Source: PALSA-1440 sp050011195
GTDB taxonomy: Bacteria > Verrucomicrobiota > Verrucomicrobiia > Limisphaerales > UBA8199
DNA: 64,000 bases
Direction of reading: 5' to 3'
Assembly (NCBI GenBank): GCA_050011195.1
Contig: JBEKJO010000005.1
Location: 1 to 64,000, forward strand
A model generated the notes under the pieces. It did not search any database. It had not been told where the DNA came from and worked only from the letters and a program-made list of their open reading frames with translations. Shown in pieces: positions 1 to 10,061 of the stretch. Made by a program: the position numbers and the translations under genes. How positions within the stretch are numbered: position 1 is the first letter of the stretch; every line of letters starts with the position of its first letter.

Positions 1-3000
1 AGACTGCTGTTGGTCTGGCCGGACAGCACGTTGGTCCCCTGGCGCCACTGATAGCCCGAGATCGTGCCGCTGGCGGCCACGCTGAAGGTGGCGTTCATCC
101 CGGGACACACGTTGGTGCTGGCCGGACCGGCCACCAACAAAACGTTGGTCCACACGGTAAGGGTCGCGCTGTTGGAGGCGCTTCCGGCCAGGTTGGTGAC
201 GATGACCGTGTAGATGCCGGCGCTGCCCGCAGCAACATTTGAAACAGTCAAGGACGCGTTCGTCTGACCGGCCAGCGGAGTGTTGTTGATTTGCCACTGG
301 TAATACAGCGGGCTGGTGCCCGTGGTGTTGGTGGCGTAGAAGGTGGCGGTCAGGCCGGGACAGACGGCCTGGTTGGTCGGGGTGATTTGCACCGTTGGAG
401 GTTGGTTCGTCACCGCGCCATAGATGGCCAGGCCCATGAGCAGAGGATCGCCTTGACAAGGGCTGGCCACGCCAACGGTCAGCGTGCCCGTTGTCACGTT
501 GGTGGTAAAGGGCCCCACCTTGGCCCAACGCCCCAACGGCAAATCGTCGACACCGGAAGCCACGGTTGCGCCTTGGACAGTGATATTCAGGCTGCGCAGA
601 TGGTCGGCTTGGTTCTCCGCCAGCCAGAGATAAACGGAGTAAGTGCCGTTGGGAAGGGTTTGTGTGAGTGTAAACCCGATGGCTCTTTGACTGGTGGGCG
701 GAATCACAATCACGAAAGGCTGCGCCATTCCATTGGCATTTGGCCCTGCTTCGACCACAACGGCGACGTAATTGGTTGGTCCCGGAACATAATTCGCATT
801 CGCGTTGGCTGCCGCGACGAGTGCCTGGTAATTGGTCTCATTCTCAGGGAGGATTGACGGATTCGAGCCAAGCACGGTCCAGATCGCACACTGAATATCT
901 TCGCTGGAGAAGCCGTTAGTATTGTTCACAATATAATTTACCTCATTATAACTTCGGCCCGGAAAACGCGAGTCAGGGGAACCATAGGAATAGTAGAGGT
1001 TGCAGAGATAATTGCCGGTAGGGTCTGCTGTGTTGTATTGCACGCACCAGGCGCGGTAATAGCCGTTCGTGACCAGGTACCCCGCCGGCACGTTCGTCAC
1101 CGTCATCCAGCGATCGTAATTATTGGTAGCAGGTTGATTGTAGGTGAACTGAATATTGGTCTGTGCCGAAAGCGGCGGCAGCCGGTTGCTGATGATCATG
1201 GACTGGAGCATGGTGGCGGTGTCTCCGTCGGCGCCGATGGGCGTAAACGCCAGGAAATTGGTGGTGCCTCCCTGTAACGACAAGCCATTCGCCAGGGCGC
1301 CCGCATAGTTGGTCCACTGATTGCCCTCGATAACGACCGCCGGGCCATTGAGGTTGATCCCCTTGACAAAGGAGGCGTTTTGGATCGTCACATGGGCCAC
1401 TTGTGAAGTGGTGCCAAAACCGTAGATGTCGGTTGCGACCGCGGTCAGGGCATGGTTGCCGGTGGACGGGTTGGTCCAGAGGCAGGCGTAACAACCGTTG
1501 GCGCCCGTCGCGGGTTGTCCGATGGGAAGCCCGTCGGCGAAGAACTCGACGCTGGCAGCCTTTCTGGCCGGCGACGCGCAGGCGGCGAGGGCGGGGTTGG
1601 CCGGCAGCAGCACCGTGGCGCCGTCGGCGGGTGTTATGAGGCTGACCGTCAGGGGAGGCAAGCATTTCCCTTGGCTGCCGGCGTTGTAGATGGCTTGGAT
1701 TTCCGCTGAAGAAAGGGCGCGGTTATACAACGAAACCTCGTCGAGCATGCCGGCCAATTTACCGTCCCAGTATGATGGTTGGCCAGACGTGCCAAAGTAG
1801 AGAGGCAGGGTGCCGTAATCCTGAGGAAAGCTAACGTTGGTCTGGCTCTCCAGTTGGCCATTGACATAAAGCTGGGTGAAGTTGGATCCGCGCACGCCGG
1901 CTACGTGGTACCACACGCCCGTGGTCACCAGCGTTGTGGATTGGAGCAAAGCCACTTGGCCAGCTGACGAGGAGACTATGAACGACAGAACGTCACCGCC
2001 GGTGGTGCGGAGTTTAACCAGGTTGTACCCTTCAAAATAGGAGGTTTGAGAATTCTGCTTGAAGACAATGTATTGCTGACCTTCCGGCGCTCCCGACACC
2101 CAGGAATTGAGGGAAGCAAACTGCACCCAGGCCTCGATGGTCAGATTGGTCGGATCGAGCGATGGCGCATCGAGGATCTCAACGTAGCCATTGGTGCCAT
2201 CGAAGCTAAAGGCTGAACCGACTACCCCCACCGCATTGGCGGTCGCGCCGCCTTCCAGGACACCGTTGTTGGTGCTCACAATGTCGTTCGCATTGCCATC
2301 GCCTGGCCACCAACTGATTATGCCTGAGGCCGGACCGGTACAGGGGGGATAGACGGTCAGCAGGGCGTTGGAGCTGGTGATGGAACCGGCGCTATTGGTA
2401 ACAATAACGAGGTAACTGCCGGCGTTGTTTGTGGTCACGTTGCTGAGCGCCAGGCTGGAGGCGGTCTCGCCGTTCAGGAGCGTCGAGTTAAAATACCACT
2501 GGTAACTGAGGGGGGCCGTACCGGTCGCCACGACGCTGAAGGTGACGATATTGGTGCCTTGCTCGACGGCTTGGTTGGCCGGCTGAGTGGTGATGAGCGG
2601 CGGCACATTTACCGTGAGGGCGGCCCCGGCGCTGCTTACGCTGCCGACGGCATTGGTCACGACGACGGAGTAAGTGCCGGCATCCGTCGGCTGGACGTTG
2701 GTTCTGGTATAAGCGGTGCCGGTGGCCCCTGAGATATTCTGCCCATTGAGAGTCCACTGATAGCTCAAAGGGAGGGTGCCGGTGGCCACCACGTTGAAAG
2801 TGGCGTTGCTGCCCTGGAGCACCGTCTGGCTGGCGGGTTGGGTGGTAATCGAGGGCGGGACCAGCACGGTCAAGAGGGCGTTGCTGCTGGAGACGCTGCC
2901 GGCCAGATTGGTGACGACCACCGCGTAACTACCCGCATTGGTCAGTTGCACATTGCTCAGGCTATAGCTGCTGGCGGTGGCCCCGGGGAGGCTGGCGCCA

Positions 3001-3572
3001 TTGAAGCGCCATTGATAATTCAGGGTGGCCGTTCCGCACGCCGCCACGTTGAAGGTGACCGTGTTCCCCGCCGCGACGGTCTGGCTGGCGGGCTGGGCGG
3101 TAATCCCGGGGGCGCAATTGGTGGCCGTGACTGAAACGCTGTTCGTGGCGGTATAGGTGCCAGCGCACGGCCGGGGAGTCCTGTATTTCGCGTAAAAAGT
3201 TATTGTCCCGGACCACGCATTGGTCGGCGTGAACGCCACCGACAGGCCCGCATTGGTGGTGCTCTGGTTATTCCAGTAAACCACCGTCCAGTTCGACTCA
3301 AGGGTTGGATAATTGGTGGCAATGGTATTCGTCCTTAGGGCACAGGATTCATCGACGTTGGTCACCACCACGTAGCCGGCGTTGGTGATGACCGTGGTGC
3401 TGGCCGACACCGTGCTACAGACCGAGAGCGTGATCGGACTCACCGACGCCAGCGTGAGGCTGGGCGGGGGCGCACAATTGGTCACCGAATACGCCACACA
3501 GGGGTTGTACTGCGCCGTGACCGTGGCGGTGGCCAGCGCGAATGCACCGATTCCGAGCAGGACTTTTTTCAT
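1..3572 (-). CDS. Secreted Ig-like/LamG multidomain protein (C-terminus beyond window)
   Basis: The frame stays open from an ATG at 3572 to the window edge, giving about 1190 residues without a stop. The N-terminus (MKKVLLGIGAFALATATVTA) is a good Sec signal peptide, so the product is probably exported. Ig-like domains with the typical YQW core and NAGSY/DAGTY ends lie at about residues 140-400. A LamG/concanavalin-like domain opens with ISWWPGDGNANDI near residue 419. More Ig-like modules follow near residues 1090 and 1174. This architecture is common in Verrucomicrobiota and Planctomycetota surface proteins and suggests adhesion or glycan binding; no catalytic domain is visible. The ATG overlaps the TGA of the upstream HEAT-like gene, so it is the last visible gene of a coupled three-gene operon. 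The real C-terminus, possibly a sorting or autotransporter signal, cannot be seen. Confidence 0.85.
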   Translation of the reverse strand, partial: MKKVLLGIGAFALATATVTAQYNPCVAYSVTNCAPPPSLTLASVSPITLSVCSTVSASTTVITNAGYVVVTNVDESCALRTNTIATNYPTLESNWTVVYWNNQSTTNAGLSVAFTPTNAWSGTITFYAKYRTPRPCAGTYTATNSVSVTATNCAPGITAQPASQTVAAGNTVTFNVAACGTATLNYQWRFNGASLPGATASSYSLSNVQLTNAGSYAVVVTNLAGSVSSSNALLTVLVPPSITTQPASQTVLQGSNATFNVVATGTLPLSYQWTLNGQNISGATGTAYTRTNVQPTDAGTYSVVVTNAVGSVSSAGAALTVNVPPLITTQPANQAVEQGTNIVTFSVVATGTAPLSYQWYFNSTLLNGETASSLALSNVTTNNAGSYLVIVTNSAGSITSSNALLTVYPPCTGPASGIISWWPGDGNANDIVSTNNGVLEGGATANAVGVVGSAFSFDGTNGYVEILDAPSLDPTNLTIEAWVQFASLNSWVSGAPEGQQYIVFKQNSQTSYFEGYNLVKLRTTGGDVLSFIVSSSAGQVALLQSTTLVTTGVWYHVAGVRGSNFTQLYVNGQLESQTNVSFPQDYGTLPLYFGTSGQPSYWDGKLAGMLDEVSLYNRALSSAEIQAIYNAGSQGKCLPPLTVSLITPADGATVLLPANPALAACASPARKAASVEFFADGLPIGQPATGANGCYACLWTNPSTGNHALTAVATDIYGFGTTSQVAHVTIQNASFVKGINLNGPAVVIEGNQWTNYAGALANGLSLQGGTTNFLAFTPIGADGDTATMLQSMIISNRLPPLSAQTNIQFTYNQPATNNYDRWMTVTNVPAGYLVTNGYYRAWCVQYNTADPTGNYLCNLYYSYGSPDSRFPGRSYNEVNYIVNNTNGFSSEDIQCAIWTVLGSNPSILPENETNYQALVAAANANANYVPGPTNYVAVVVEAGPNANGMAQPFVIVIPPTSQRAIGFTLTQTLPNGTYSVYLWLAENQADHLRSLNITVQGATVASGVDDLPLGRWAKVGPFTTNVTTGTLTVGVASPCQGDPLLMGLAIYGAVTNQPPTVQITPTNQAVCPGLTATFYATNTTGTSPLYYQWQINNTPLAGQTNASLTVSNVAAGSAGIYTVIVTNLAGSASNSATLTVWTNVLLVAGPASTNVCPGMNATFSVAASGTISGYQWRQGTNVLSGQTNSS

Positions 3573-4654
3573 AGAGAATTTTGGGTTAGGGCGGGGTTTT
3601 TCAGCAGCTTGGTTTGCAGCCGCCGCAGCGCCCCTTCGATGGCGGGTCGCAGGGCGGGGTTCGGTTCGGCTTCGAGGCGCTGCAACAGGACAGCTTGTTC
3701 CGTCCCGCCCAAGTAGCCGAGAGCGGCGATGGCCGAAATCCGCAAGGCCGTGCCGCCCCCGGTTTGCGCCAGAGCCTGGATCGCGGGCAAGGCTTCCGCG
3801 ATCTCCCGTTCCGCGCAAACCTGGATGGCGGTAATCTGTGAGGCAGAAGGCTGGTTGGCCGACCCCAGCATTTGCAACGCAGTTTGGGAGATTTCCTCAT
3901 TCATCACGGTCGCGTCGGCAGAGAATCGACTCGGGCCCCCGTCCCATTGGATGTTGGCGCCCGGCACCGCGTTCCCTGCCGCCAGAGGCAGTGTGCCTGA
4001 GTCGCTCGTAATGAGGCGGTGCAGTCCCAGCAACGCGGTGCCGGCGATGCTGGTATTTTCCCGCGTGGCCTGCCGCAGGACTGATTGGATTCTCGATTGA
4101 GCGTCCGGCGCATCGGCGGCTCCCTGCTCATACCACGTCACCAAATGCTGGAGGGCATAATCGCGCGCCACCGGGTCCTGCGCCGGGTTGCGATAGATGG
4201 CAATCAAGGTGCCGGTCAAACCCGCCGGGGGATGAGTCTGATCCTGCAGCAGGCTGATCAGGTCGTTCTTGAGGAGGTTCAAACCCGCCCGATTCTTCTC
4301 CCGCCGACCCGGCAACGCTTCAAGGAACGCATACAGCTCGGAGACTTGCTCGGGGCTCAAATCACGGCCCAAGCCATGAGCCGCTGAGAGGCGAGCGGTG
4401 ATCTTGGCATCCCCGTCGAAGATAAGTGCCGCCGATGACCAAAAACCCACCGCGGAGGAGACGTCACCCGCAGCCGCGGGCGTCGGCGATTGGTTCGCGA
4501 CCGACGGGGCGGACCCGCTTTCCATTCGAACCCCCGCCCGGCTCGCTCCGCTGCCGGGGGAACCGCCTGCCCAAGCCGGATGGTGCCCCGGCCAAAACAG
4601 CCCGGCAGAAACAAGGGCGCCCGTGCCGAATCGAATGATGCGCTGTCTTTTCAT
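3569..4654 (-). CDS. Exported HEAT-repeat-like protein
   Basis: A protein of about 361 residues starting MKRQRIIRFGTGALV, with a signal peptide ending around PAWAGG. The start is chosen because the ATG overlaps the TGA of the upstream gene and leads straight into the signal sequence; a longer frame upstream has no signal. The C-terminal third has alpha-helical repeats of HEAT type, such as ALRISAIAALGYLGG followed by PALRPAIEGALRRL, which usually mediate protein binding. No catalytic motif is visible. It sits between two Ig-like secreted proteins with ATGA overlaps at both ends, so it is very probably made with them and may help assemble or anchor them. The function is otherwise unknown. Confidence 0.8.
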   Translation of the reverse strand: MKRQRIIRFGTGALVSAGLFWPGHHPAWAGGSPGSGASRAGVRMESGSAPSVANQSPTPAAAGDVSSAVGFWSSAALIFDGDAKITARLSAAHGLGRDLSPEQVSELYAFLEALPGRREKNRAGLNLLKNDLISLLQDQTHPPAGLTGTLIAIYRNPAQDPVARDYALQHLVTWYEQGAADAPDAQSRIQSVLRQATRENTSIAGTALLGLHRLITSDSGTLPLAAGNAVPGANIQWDGGPSRFSADATVMNEEISQTALQMLGSANQPSASQITAIQVCAEREIAEALPAIQALAQTGGGTALRISAIAALGYLGGTEQAVLLQRLEAEPNPALRPAIEGALRRLQTKLLKNPALTQNSL

Positions 4655-7365
4655 TGATAAGAAACCAGGGTGCCCTGGTCGTACAGGTGGAAGGTGTGGC
4701 ACACACTGGTCTTGACGCCGGCGGCCCGAATAAAGCGCAGCCGGCAAATACCCAGCGAATCGAAGTCGGCCGGGGTCAAGGTCTTGGTCACGGTGCCGTC
4801 GTCGAAAGTCACGCCGCTCACGATAATCTTGACCTCGACGGTGAGACCGGGAGGGAGCGGATAAACGACGAAAGCCGTCTCAATCAACTGGCTTCCGTCC
4901 GGATTGGTGTCAATGAGGCGCAGGTAGGTATCCGCCGCCCCCCAGGAACAGAATCCCTGGACGGTCGCGCCAGCCAGCACCGGGCCGTTGGTCCCCAGCC
5001 GCGCCAGAATCTGGCGCGGGTCGGTGGCACGAGTCCGCACGCGATAGTCACACTCATTGGGTTGGAGCGGCGGCAGGGCGGGGGTCTGGTTGGTCCGTTC
5101 CGCCGCCGAGACCGGAATCAGCTTGAGGCGAGGATCGGGCTCCAGCACCGTCCCCGGCGGAAGATTGGTGCAAATCCAGTAACGCCACCGGTGCATTCGC
5201 GCGGCAATGGAATCCAGCGAAACCGCCACCACGTTGACCGTAATGCTGCCGCTGGCCCCGGTCGGCAGGTAGGTTCCGGTCACCGTGAAGGCGCCGGGCT
5301 GATTGAACTGGTAGGCCACGGGAGTCGCGGCATCCGTCGTCAGCAAGTCTGCCACAGGCGCATTGGTAGCAGCCCCCGCGCTCGCCACGCTGATGGTCAC
5401 CTCGCCGTTGGTCGCTCCGGCCGGCGCGGCATTGAACAACAAGGCGTCGCCCTGGCGCAGCATCAGGCTGGCGGCGTAGTTGGTTGGTTGCAACAGGTCG
5501 GTCACCTGCCAGTTGATTTCATTAGTCTCCTTTACCCCGCCGTTCTGATGCGAGGTTTCGATAAGCGTGGGCGCCCCGACCGACAAGGGCACATTGGCAT
5601 ACCAGCGATGGCCCGCCCCGGGCTGGATCGGCACCGGCGAGAGCGGATATTCCGGCCCCGCCAGCAGAGTCATCATGCTTAAATACTGGCCGCGGCCTTC
5701 GACGCAAACCGGGGACACCGGGCTCGAGGACGGAGCGAACTCGACTCCGCTCTGGGCCGCCAGCCGATTGGCCACCCAGACTTTCATTCCGTCGCCGCTG
5801 ACATAAGGGCTGGCTACGGCTTGCAGGCGAACCGCCTTAAGATAGAGCGAGCGCGCAGAACCGACGTTGTCCCAATGGATGCGCAGCGTGTGCGGCCCCG
5901 GCTGGATAAAGGGCGTGAAGCAGTGGACCAGGCCATTGGCTTGGGGACCGTAAGGCAGGTTGAACCGGCCCAGCGACTCGCCATCCAGCCAGAGCATCAG
6001 CGGCAAATCCACAACCGGACTTCTAAAATTGCGCTCCCGCCCCTCCACTTCGATCCGATAAGCATCGGCGGCCGGCGCGGAGAAGGCATACTCCAAGTCG
6101 CCGCGCATGCTCTCGCAGTAGATACCTCTCTCACCGGCAGTCCAGGTTCCCAGCGAATTGTTGGGCGCCAGCACATTGATTTCCGAGAGCGTATACGGCG
6201 TGGCGCTGGCCAACACCGTGGTGGTGGTGCCCACTTCCCGCAGCTTCATCCAGTCGGGAAACAAATCCCGGCCGCTCGAATCCAAGGTTTGCCAGTCAAA
6301 CAGGCCCGGATACGCTTCCACCTTCACCTGCGCAAACCAAGCCTGCCCCGCCAATCCGTCGGTCGGACCCGCGTCGATCGAGCCCAGCACCAGGCTGTCG
6401 ATGGCTTGCGCATCCGCGCCCAGGATCGTGCGCGCCAAAACCCCATCCACATAAAATCTGACGGCGCCGGAATTGTAGCCGGCGGCGGCGCGGTCGATTT
6501 GAAACGTGTGCCAGCCCACCGAACGGCCCGGCGCCCCCGCCGCATCGAGATTGAACCAGCCCGCGTTGGCTCCCCGCAGGACGCGGCCCTGGTACTTGGT
6601 CGTGTCCAACGTCGCGCCGCGCAGCGTGCCGGTCGTGCCGTTCGTGCCAAAGGCAGCGTTACACTTCCCGATCACCAATTCCTGCCACAGCCCGCCGAAG
6701 GGCGATACATACTTCCCGTAACCCGGTCCCGTGTACCCCCGCAGTTGCCCGCAGGCCGCCAAGGCGCTCCCATCGTCATACATCCAGAAGGTCAACACCA
6801 CCCGGCAGGCGTACTTAACTGCCAGGTTGTGATAGACCTGCTGCGCCGGATTAGTTGCCAAAAGACCAAACCCGCCGCCCGCCAGCGGTTCCCCCAACTG
6901 CGCCAGCGTCAGGGGCGTGGAATCCAAAAGCGCCTGCCAGTTGGTCATCCCCAATGCAAAATTGTCCGTAAACTTAAGCGAGGCCCGAATCGCCAGCGGG
7001 GCGACCGAACTGGTGACCGCGCCTCCCTCATTGCTCACGACGACGGTGTACCTGCCCGCGTCGTTGTCCGCCACACCGACCAGTTCCAAAGTGGCAGTCG
7101 TCGCCCCGGCCACATTATCGAAATCGGCCAGGTCCACCCCGTTCCTCCGCCACTGATAGCTCAGCGGCGGCGTTCCCGTCGCCATAACGCTGAAAATCAC
7201 GTCGGAGGCGTAGTCCACCGTCTGACTGGCAGGCTGCGATATAATGGATGGAGCGGTGACCGCAACCGTATTGGGACTGGTTTGCGCCAGGGCGGCCGGC
7301 CCGGCCATCCATAGCCCGGTTGCACTGCCCAGCACCGTAATCGCTTGAAGAACTTTCGTTTTCAT
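4651..7365 (-). CDS. Secreted Ig-like and carbohydrate-binding-like protein
   Basis: A protein of about 904 residues. The start at 7365 (MKTKVLQAITVLGSATGL) opens directly into a signal peptide ending near AALAQ; the in-frame extension upstream lacks signal character. An Ig-like domain occupies about residues 38-120 (SQPASQTV, YQWRRNGVDL, DNDAGRYTVVV). It is followed by a LamG-like beta-sandwich region containing GWFNLDAAGAPGRSVGWH, and then a CBM-like region (residues about 430-530) with LMLWLDGESLGRFNLPYG. The rest is beta-rich and unassigned. It is probably a cell-surface or secreted glycan-binding protein. It is the first gene of the coupled operon, and its TGA overlaps the next ATG. No SD sequence is obvious. 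Confidence 0.82.
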   Translation of the reverse strand: MKTKVLQAITVLGSATGLWMAGPAALAQTSPNTVAVTAPSIISQPASQTVDYASDVIFSVMATGTPPLSYQWRRNGVDLADFDNVAGATTATLELVGVADNDAGRYTVVVSNEGGAVTSSVAPLAIRASLKFTDNFALGMTNWQALLDSTPLTLAQLGEPLAGGGFGLLATNPAQQVYHNLAVKYACRVVLTFWMYDDGSALAACGQLRGYTGPGYGKYVSPFGGLWQELVIGKCNAAFGTNGTTGTLRGATLDTTKYQGRVLRGANAGWFNLDAAGAPGRSVGWHTFQIDRAAAGYNSGAVRFYVDGVLARTILGADAQAIDSLVLGSIDAGPTDGLAGQAWFAQVKVEAYPGLFDWQTLDSSGRDLFPDWMKLREVGTTTTVLASATPYTLSEINVLAPNNSLGTWTAGERGIYCESMRGDLEYAFSAPAADAYRIEVEGRERNFRSPVVDLPLMLWLDGESLGRFNLPYGPQANGLVHCFTPFIQPGPHTLRIHWDNVGSARSLYLKAVRLQAVASPYVSGDGMKVWVANRLAAQSGVEFAPSSSPVSPVCVEGRGQYLSMMTLLAGPEYPLSPVPIQPGAGHRWYANVPLSVGAPTLIETSHQNGGVKETNEINWQVTDLLQPTNYAASLMLRQGDALLFNAAPAGATNGEVTISVASAGAATNAPVADLLTTDAATPVAYQFNQPGAFTVTGTYLPTGASGSITVNVVAVSLDSIAARMHRWRYWICTNLPPGTVLEPDPRLKLIPVSAAERTNQTPALPPLQPNECDYRVRTRATDPRQILARLGTNGPVLAGATVQGFCSWGAADTYLRLIDTNPDGSQLIETAFVVYPLPPGLTVEVKIIVSGVTFDDGTVTKTLTPADFDSLGICRLRFIRAAGVKTSVCHTFHLYDQGTLVSYQ

Positions 7366-8014
7366 GGTTTGGGATCGGAAATGCTTAGAATTGGGAATGC
7401 TTGAAAATCGCCACGGGAACCGGAACCGCCAAGCCGCGCGAAACCCGGCGAGAATAGTCGCGGGCGCCTCTCCCGGCCCACGGGCCAATCCGGTCGCACT
7501 GACGGCTGCGCGGTACATGTTCCAACACACACGAACAAAAAGGGGCGCCCGCTTCCGGCGCCATGATTTTTCCAGTCGTGCCGGCTTTAGCTTTTGCTAT
7601 GCCAATCCGCCGGCACCGAGATTTCCGTTGATTGACAAGGGCTGGCCATTCCCCACGCTCCCGCCGCAGGGTCAAAGGTGGCCAGCCGGAAGCCACCTCC
7701 TGAGCAGTCACTGCTCACCCCCCCGCCCCGAGCGCGCTGCAAGCCGCCACCGGCCGAAGCCGGAAAACCCCGGCCCTCCGCCCCGAATCCCGGGTTCCGG
7801 GATTCCGAATTTGCCCCGCCGCGCCCTCTGGCATGAAATCTGGTCATGGATTCAGAGAATGTCATTTAGGGAAATGTCATTTGCGGTTGTCGCGCCACGC
7901 TCAGACTTGTATCCTGAGCCCTTGAACGCCAAAGAGTTATCGAAAACGGGCTCTCCGGCCCCAACCCGGAAACGACTGTGGGCCGGCCGCCGATGGCCGG
8001 TAACGGCCCACCCG
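7366..8014. promoter_or_regulatory. Divergent intergenic region with a short direct repeat
   Basis: About 650 bases separate the leftward secreted-protein operon from the rightward two-component genes, so both promoters should lie here. The only structure I can point to is AATGTCATTT repeated at 7858-7867 and 7873-7882 (15-bp spacing), about 135 bases before the kinase start, which could be an operator. Open frames through the region look non-coding. I see no convincing sigma-54 -24/-12 box. Confidence 0.3.
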
Positions 8015-9370
8015 ATGACTCCCCAGATCCAAGTCTATGGCTTGCTCTTGCTGGCGATCCTGCTGACGGCGGCCGCAACGGTGGCCACCGGTTCCGCATG
8101 GCGCCACCTCGCCCGGTTGCGCGCGAACTTCGGGGCAACCCAAAGCGAAAGTTTCCACCTTGCCGAGCTTGTGCAGGCCCGAATGCCGGTCTTGGACGAG
8201 GCGCTCCTGCGCTTCGATGCAACCCAAAACCCCGCGGACCTGGCCGCTTTCCTCAAAGCAAGCAAGTCGATGACAGGGTGGATCCGGTCAAATAGGTTTT
8301 CCGTCACTTCCACCGGGCAGGCGGCTCTCCTGGGCCAAATCCAGGCCGCCCTCGGCCTCTACACCCAGAGAGCCGTCGCTTTGGCCCAGGAAAGCCAACG
8401 GACCCCATCCAAGGCCCGGCCCGTTTCAGAAGGACTCAAAACGGAGACCGCGCATATCCTGAACCTGGCGGCCCAACTGCGATTGGCAGAACAAGCGGCC
8501 TTGACCCGGTTTATGGAGGAATCCAACCACACCATCGCCAGCTTGCAACGACACCTGGCGGGGTCGGTGATCGTCATATTTGTGTTGGGGCTGATGGCCG
8601 CCCGATTGACCCAGCTGGCCAAAATCGCCCCGCTAAGCGCCAAACTGGCCGAAACCAGTACCGCGCTTGAACGCCATGAAAAACTGGCCTCGCTGGGAAC
8701 GCTGGCGGCGGGTGTGGCGCATGAAATCCGCAACCCGCTGACGGCCATCAAAGTCCGGCTGCACAGCCTGAACCGGTCGTTGGCGGAGGGGTCTGAGCGC
8801 GAAGATGCGCTGGTCATCAACCAGGAAATCCAGCGCCTGGAGCGCATCGTGCAGGACTTCCTCCAGTTCGCCCGCCCCTCGGCTCCTCAGGTCGAAACCG
8901 TCTCGGCCACAATCTTATTCGAGCAAGTGAAGCGACTGTTGGGGGCGCAGTTGGATAATGGCCACCTGGAATTAAAGATTGATTGCCCGGCAGAAATCCG
9001 GGTCCGGGCCGATCCGCAACAAATCGAGCAGGTCCTGATCAATCTTGTCCAGAATGCGGCGGAAAGCATGGCCGGCGGCGGCTCGATTACGCTGCGCGCC
9101 AGCACGAAACCCCCGCTTTTGGCGGGCAGACAATCCCAAGTCCTTCTGGATGTCATCGATACCGGCCAAGGAATCGCTCCGGAAATCCAGAACCGGCTGT
9201 TTGATCCCTTCTTCAGCACCAAAGAGGGCGGCGCCGGGCTGGGCCTCTCGATTGCGACCCGCATCGTGGAGAGGCACGGGGGCTGGCTGCGATACAAAAC
9301 CCAACTCGGCCGGGGAACCACCTTCAGCTTTATTCTGCCAGGCGCCCCGGAGAGCAAGCATGAGGACTAA
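8015..9370 (+). CDS. NtrB-like sensor histidine kinase
   Basis: A 451-residue membrane kinase. The start (MTPQIQVYGLLLLAILLTAA) is chosen because it leads directly into the first membrane segment. A short alpha-helical sensor region runs to a second membrane segment near residue 190 (VIVIFVLGLMAARL). The HisKA domain carries the phospho-accepting His in LAAGVAHEIRNPLTAIK. The ATPase domain has the N box (QVLINLVQNAAES), G1 box (DVIDTGQGI), F box (LFDPFFSTKEGG) and G2 box (GAGLGLSI). This sequence type pairs with NtrC-like sigma-54 activators, and one lies 0.7 kb downstream. The last codons overlap the following receiver gene by 11 bases. The signal sensed is unknown. Confidence 0.88.
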   Translation: MTPQIQVYGLLLLAILLTAAATVATGSAWRHLARLRANFGATQSESFHLAELVQARMPVLDEALLRFDATQNPADLAAFLKASKSMTGWIRSNRFSVTSTGQAALLGQIQAALGLYTQRAVALAQESQRTPSKARPVSEGLKTETAHILNLAAQLRLAEQAALTRFMEESNHTIASLQRHLAGSVIVIFVLGLMAARLTQLAKIAPLSAKLAETSTALERHEKLASLGTLAAGVAHEIRNPLTAIKVRLHSLNRSLAEGSEREDALVINQEIQRLERIVQDFLQFARPSAPQVETVSATILFEQVKRLLGAQLDNGHLELKIDCPAEIRVRADPQQIEQVLINLVQNAAESMAGGGSITLRASTKPPLLAGRQSQVLLDVIDTGQGIAPEIQNRLFDPFFSTKEGGAGLGLSIATRIVERHGGWLRYKTQLGRGTTFSFILPGAPESKHED

Positions 9371-9737
9371 ACCCAGAGTCTTGCTGGTCGAGGACGACGC
9401 CAGCGTCGCCAGCAGCTTAAAAAAGGAGTTGGAGGCCGAAGGATACGAGGCGGTGATTGCGAGCCGCGGAGACGACGGATTGGCGCAAGCCCGCGACCAG
9501 GTTTTTGACGTGGTGATTACCGACTTCAGAATGCCGGGATTCTCCGGCTTGGAGTTGGTGGGCCAACTCCACAGCGCCAAACCCCAACTGGCGATTATTA
9601 TGATGACCGCCTTTGGCACCCCGGAAACGGCCATCGAAGCGGCCCAATTGGGCGCTTACAGTTATCTGGTCAAGCCGTTCGAGATGGCTCAACTGCTGGA
9701 ACTGGTGGCCAAAGCGGTCGCCGGCAACCAGTCATAA
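9360..9737 (+). CDS. Stand-alone receiver-domain response regulator
   Basis: A 125-residue CheY-like receiver with no output domain. It has the acidic pair (VEDD, residues 11-13), the phospho-acceptor Asp near residue 55 in DVVITDFRMPG, the conserved Thr in MMTAFGT and the Lys in LVKPFE. Its start overlaps the end of the kinase gene, so the two are co-translated. The sequence is strikingly close to the N-terminal receiver of the sigma-54 activator at 10062, roughly three residues in four identical, with the same SRGDDGLAQAR stretch. This points to a recent duplication. It may be a phosphate sink or a phosphorelay intermediate. Confidence 0.88.
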   Translation: MRTKPRVLLVEDDASVASSLKKELEAEGYEAVIASRGDDGLAQARDQVFDVVITDFRMPGFSGLELVGQLHSAKPQLAIIMMTAFGTPETAIEAAQLGAYSYLVKPFEMAQLLELVAKAVAGNQS

Positions 9738-10061
9738 TTCAGAGAGAAGAGAGGAGGCGGAAGTTCAACAAAGTTCAACCAAGGCTTGACTCGCCCCACG
9801 GTCTTTGCTTTCATGCCCCGGAAAATCGTCGTGTGAGCGGGGCGTGGACCGGCCCGGGCGCCGGGGCGGAAAACAGAATACGGCGGTCGAAGAAGATTTT
9901 TGGCAGGTCGGCCCATTTGTAACCGTGTTCACTATAGGGCAACCGCCTTCACGGCGTTGTTGCTGCGAGAGGGATTTTTGGAGTATTGAAACTATGACTG
10001 GCCTTCCCCAGGGCCATCTCCCGCCGAGAGGGGGAACCCTGAGCTTGGCCTTCCTGTCAGT
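9738..10061 (+). other. Intergenic gap before the NtrC-like gene
   Basis: A 324-base gap inside what otherwise looks like one two-component operon. I see no convincing coding frame, hairpin terminator or sigma-54 promoter here. Because the genes on either side share a duplicated receiver, the gap may be residue of the duplication. Confidence 0.3.

Noticed and set aside
291..857. Open frame on the plus strand inside the first gene
   Set aside because: It lies antisense to the long Ig/LamG frame, has no domain or ribosome-binding site, and reflects GC-rich codon bias.
3569..4747. Longer N-terminus for the HEAT-like protein
   Set aside because: The extra residues read through the end of the upstream gene. 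The start at 4654 overlaps its stop and leads into a signal peptide.
9738..10061. Sigma-54 promoter before the NtrC-like gene
   Set aside because: TGGCAGG near 9900 looks like a -24 half, but no properly spaced -12 GC element follows.
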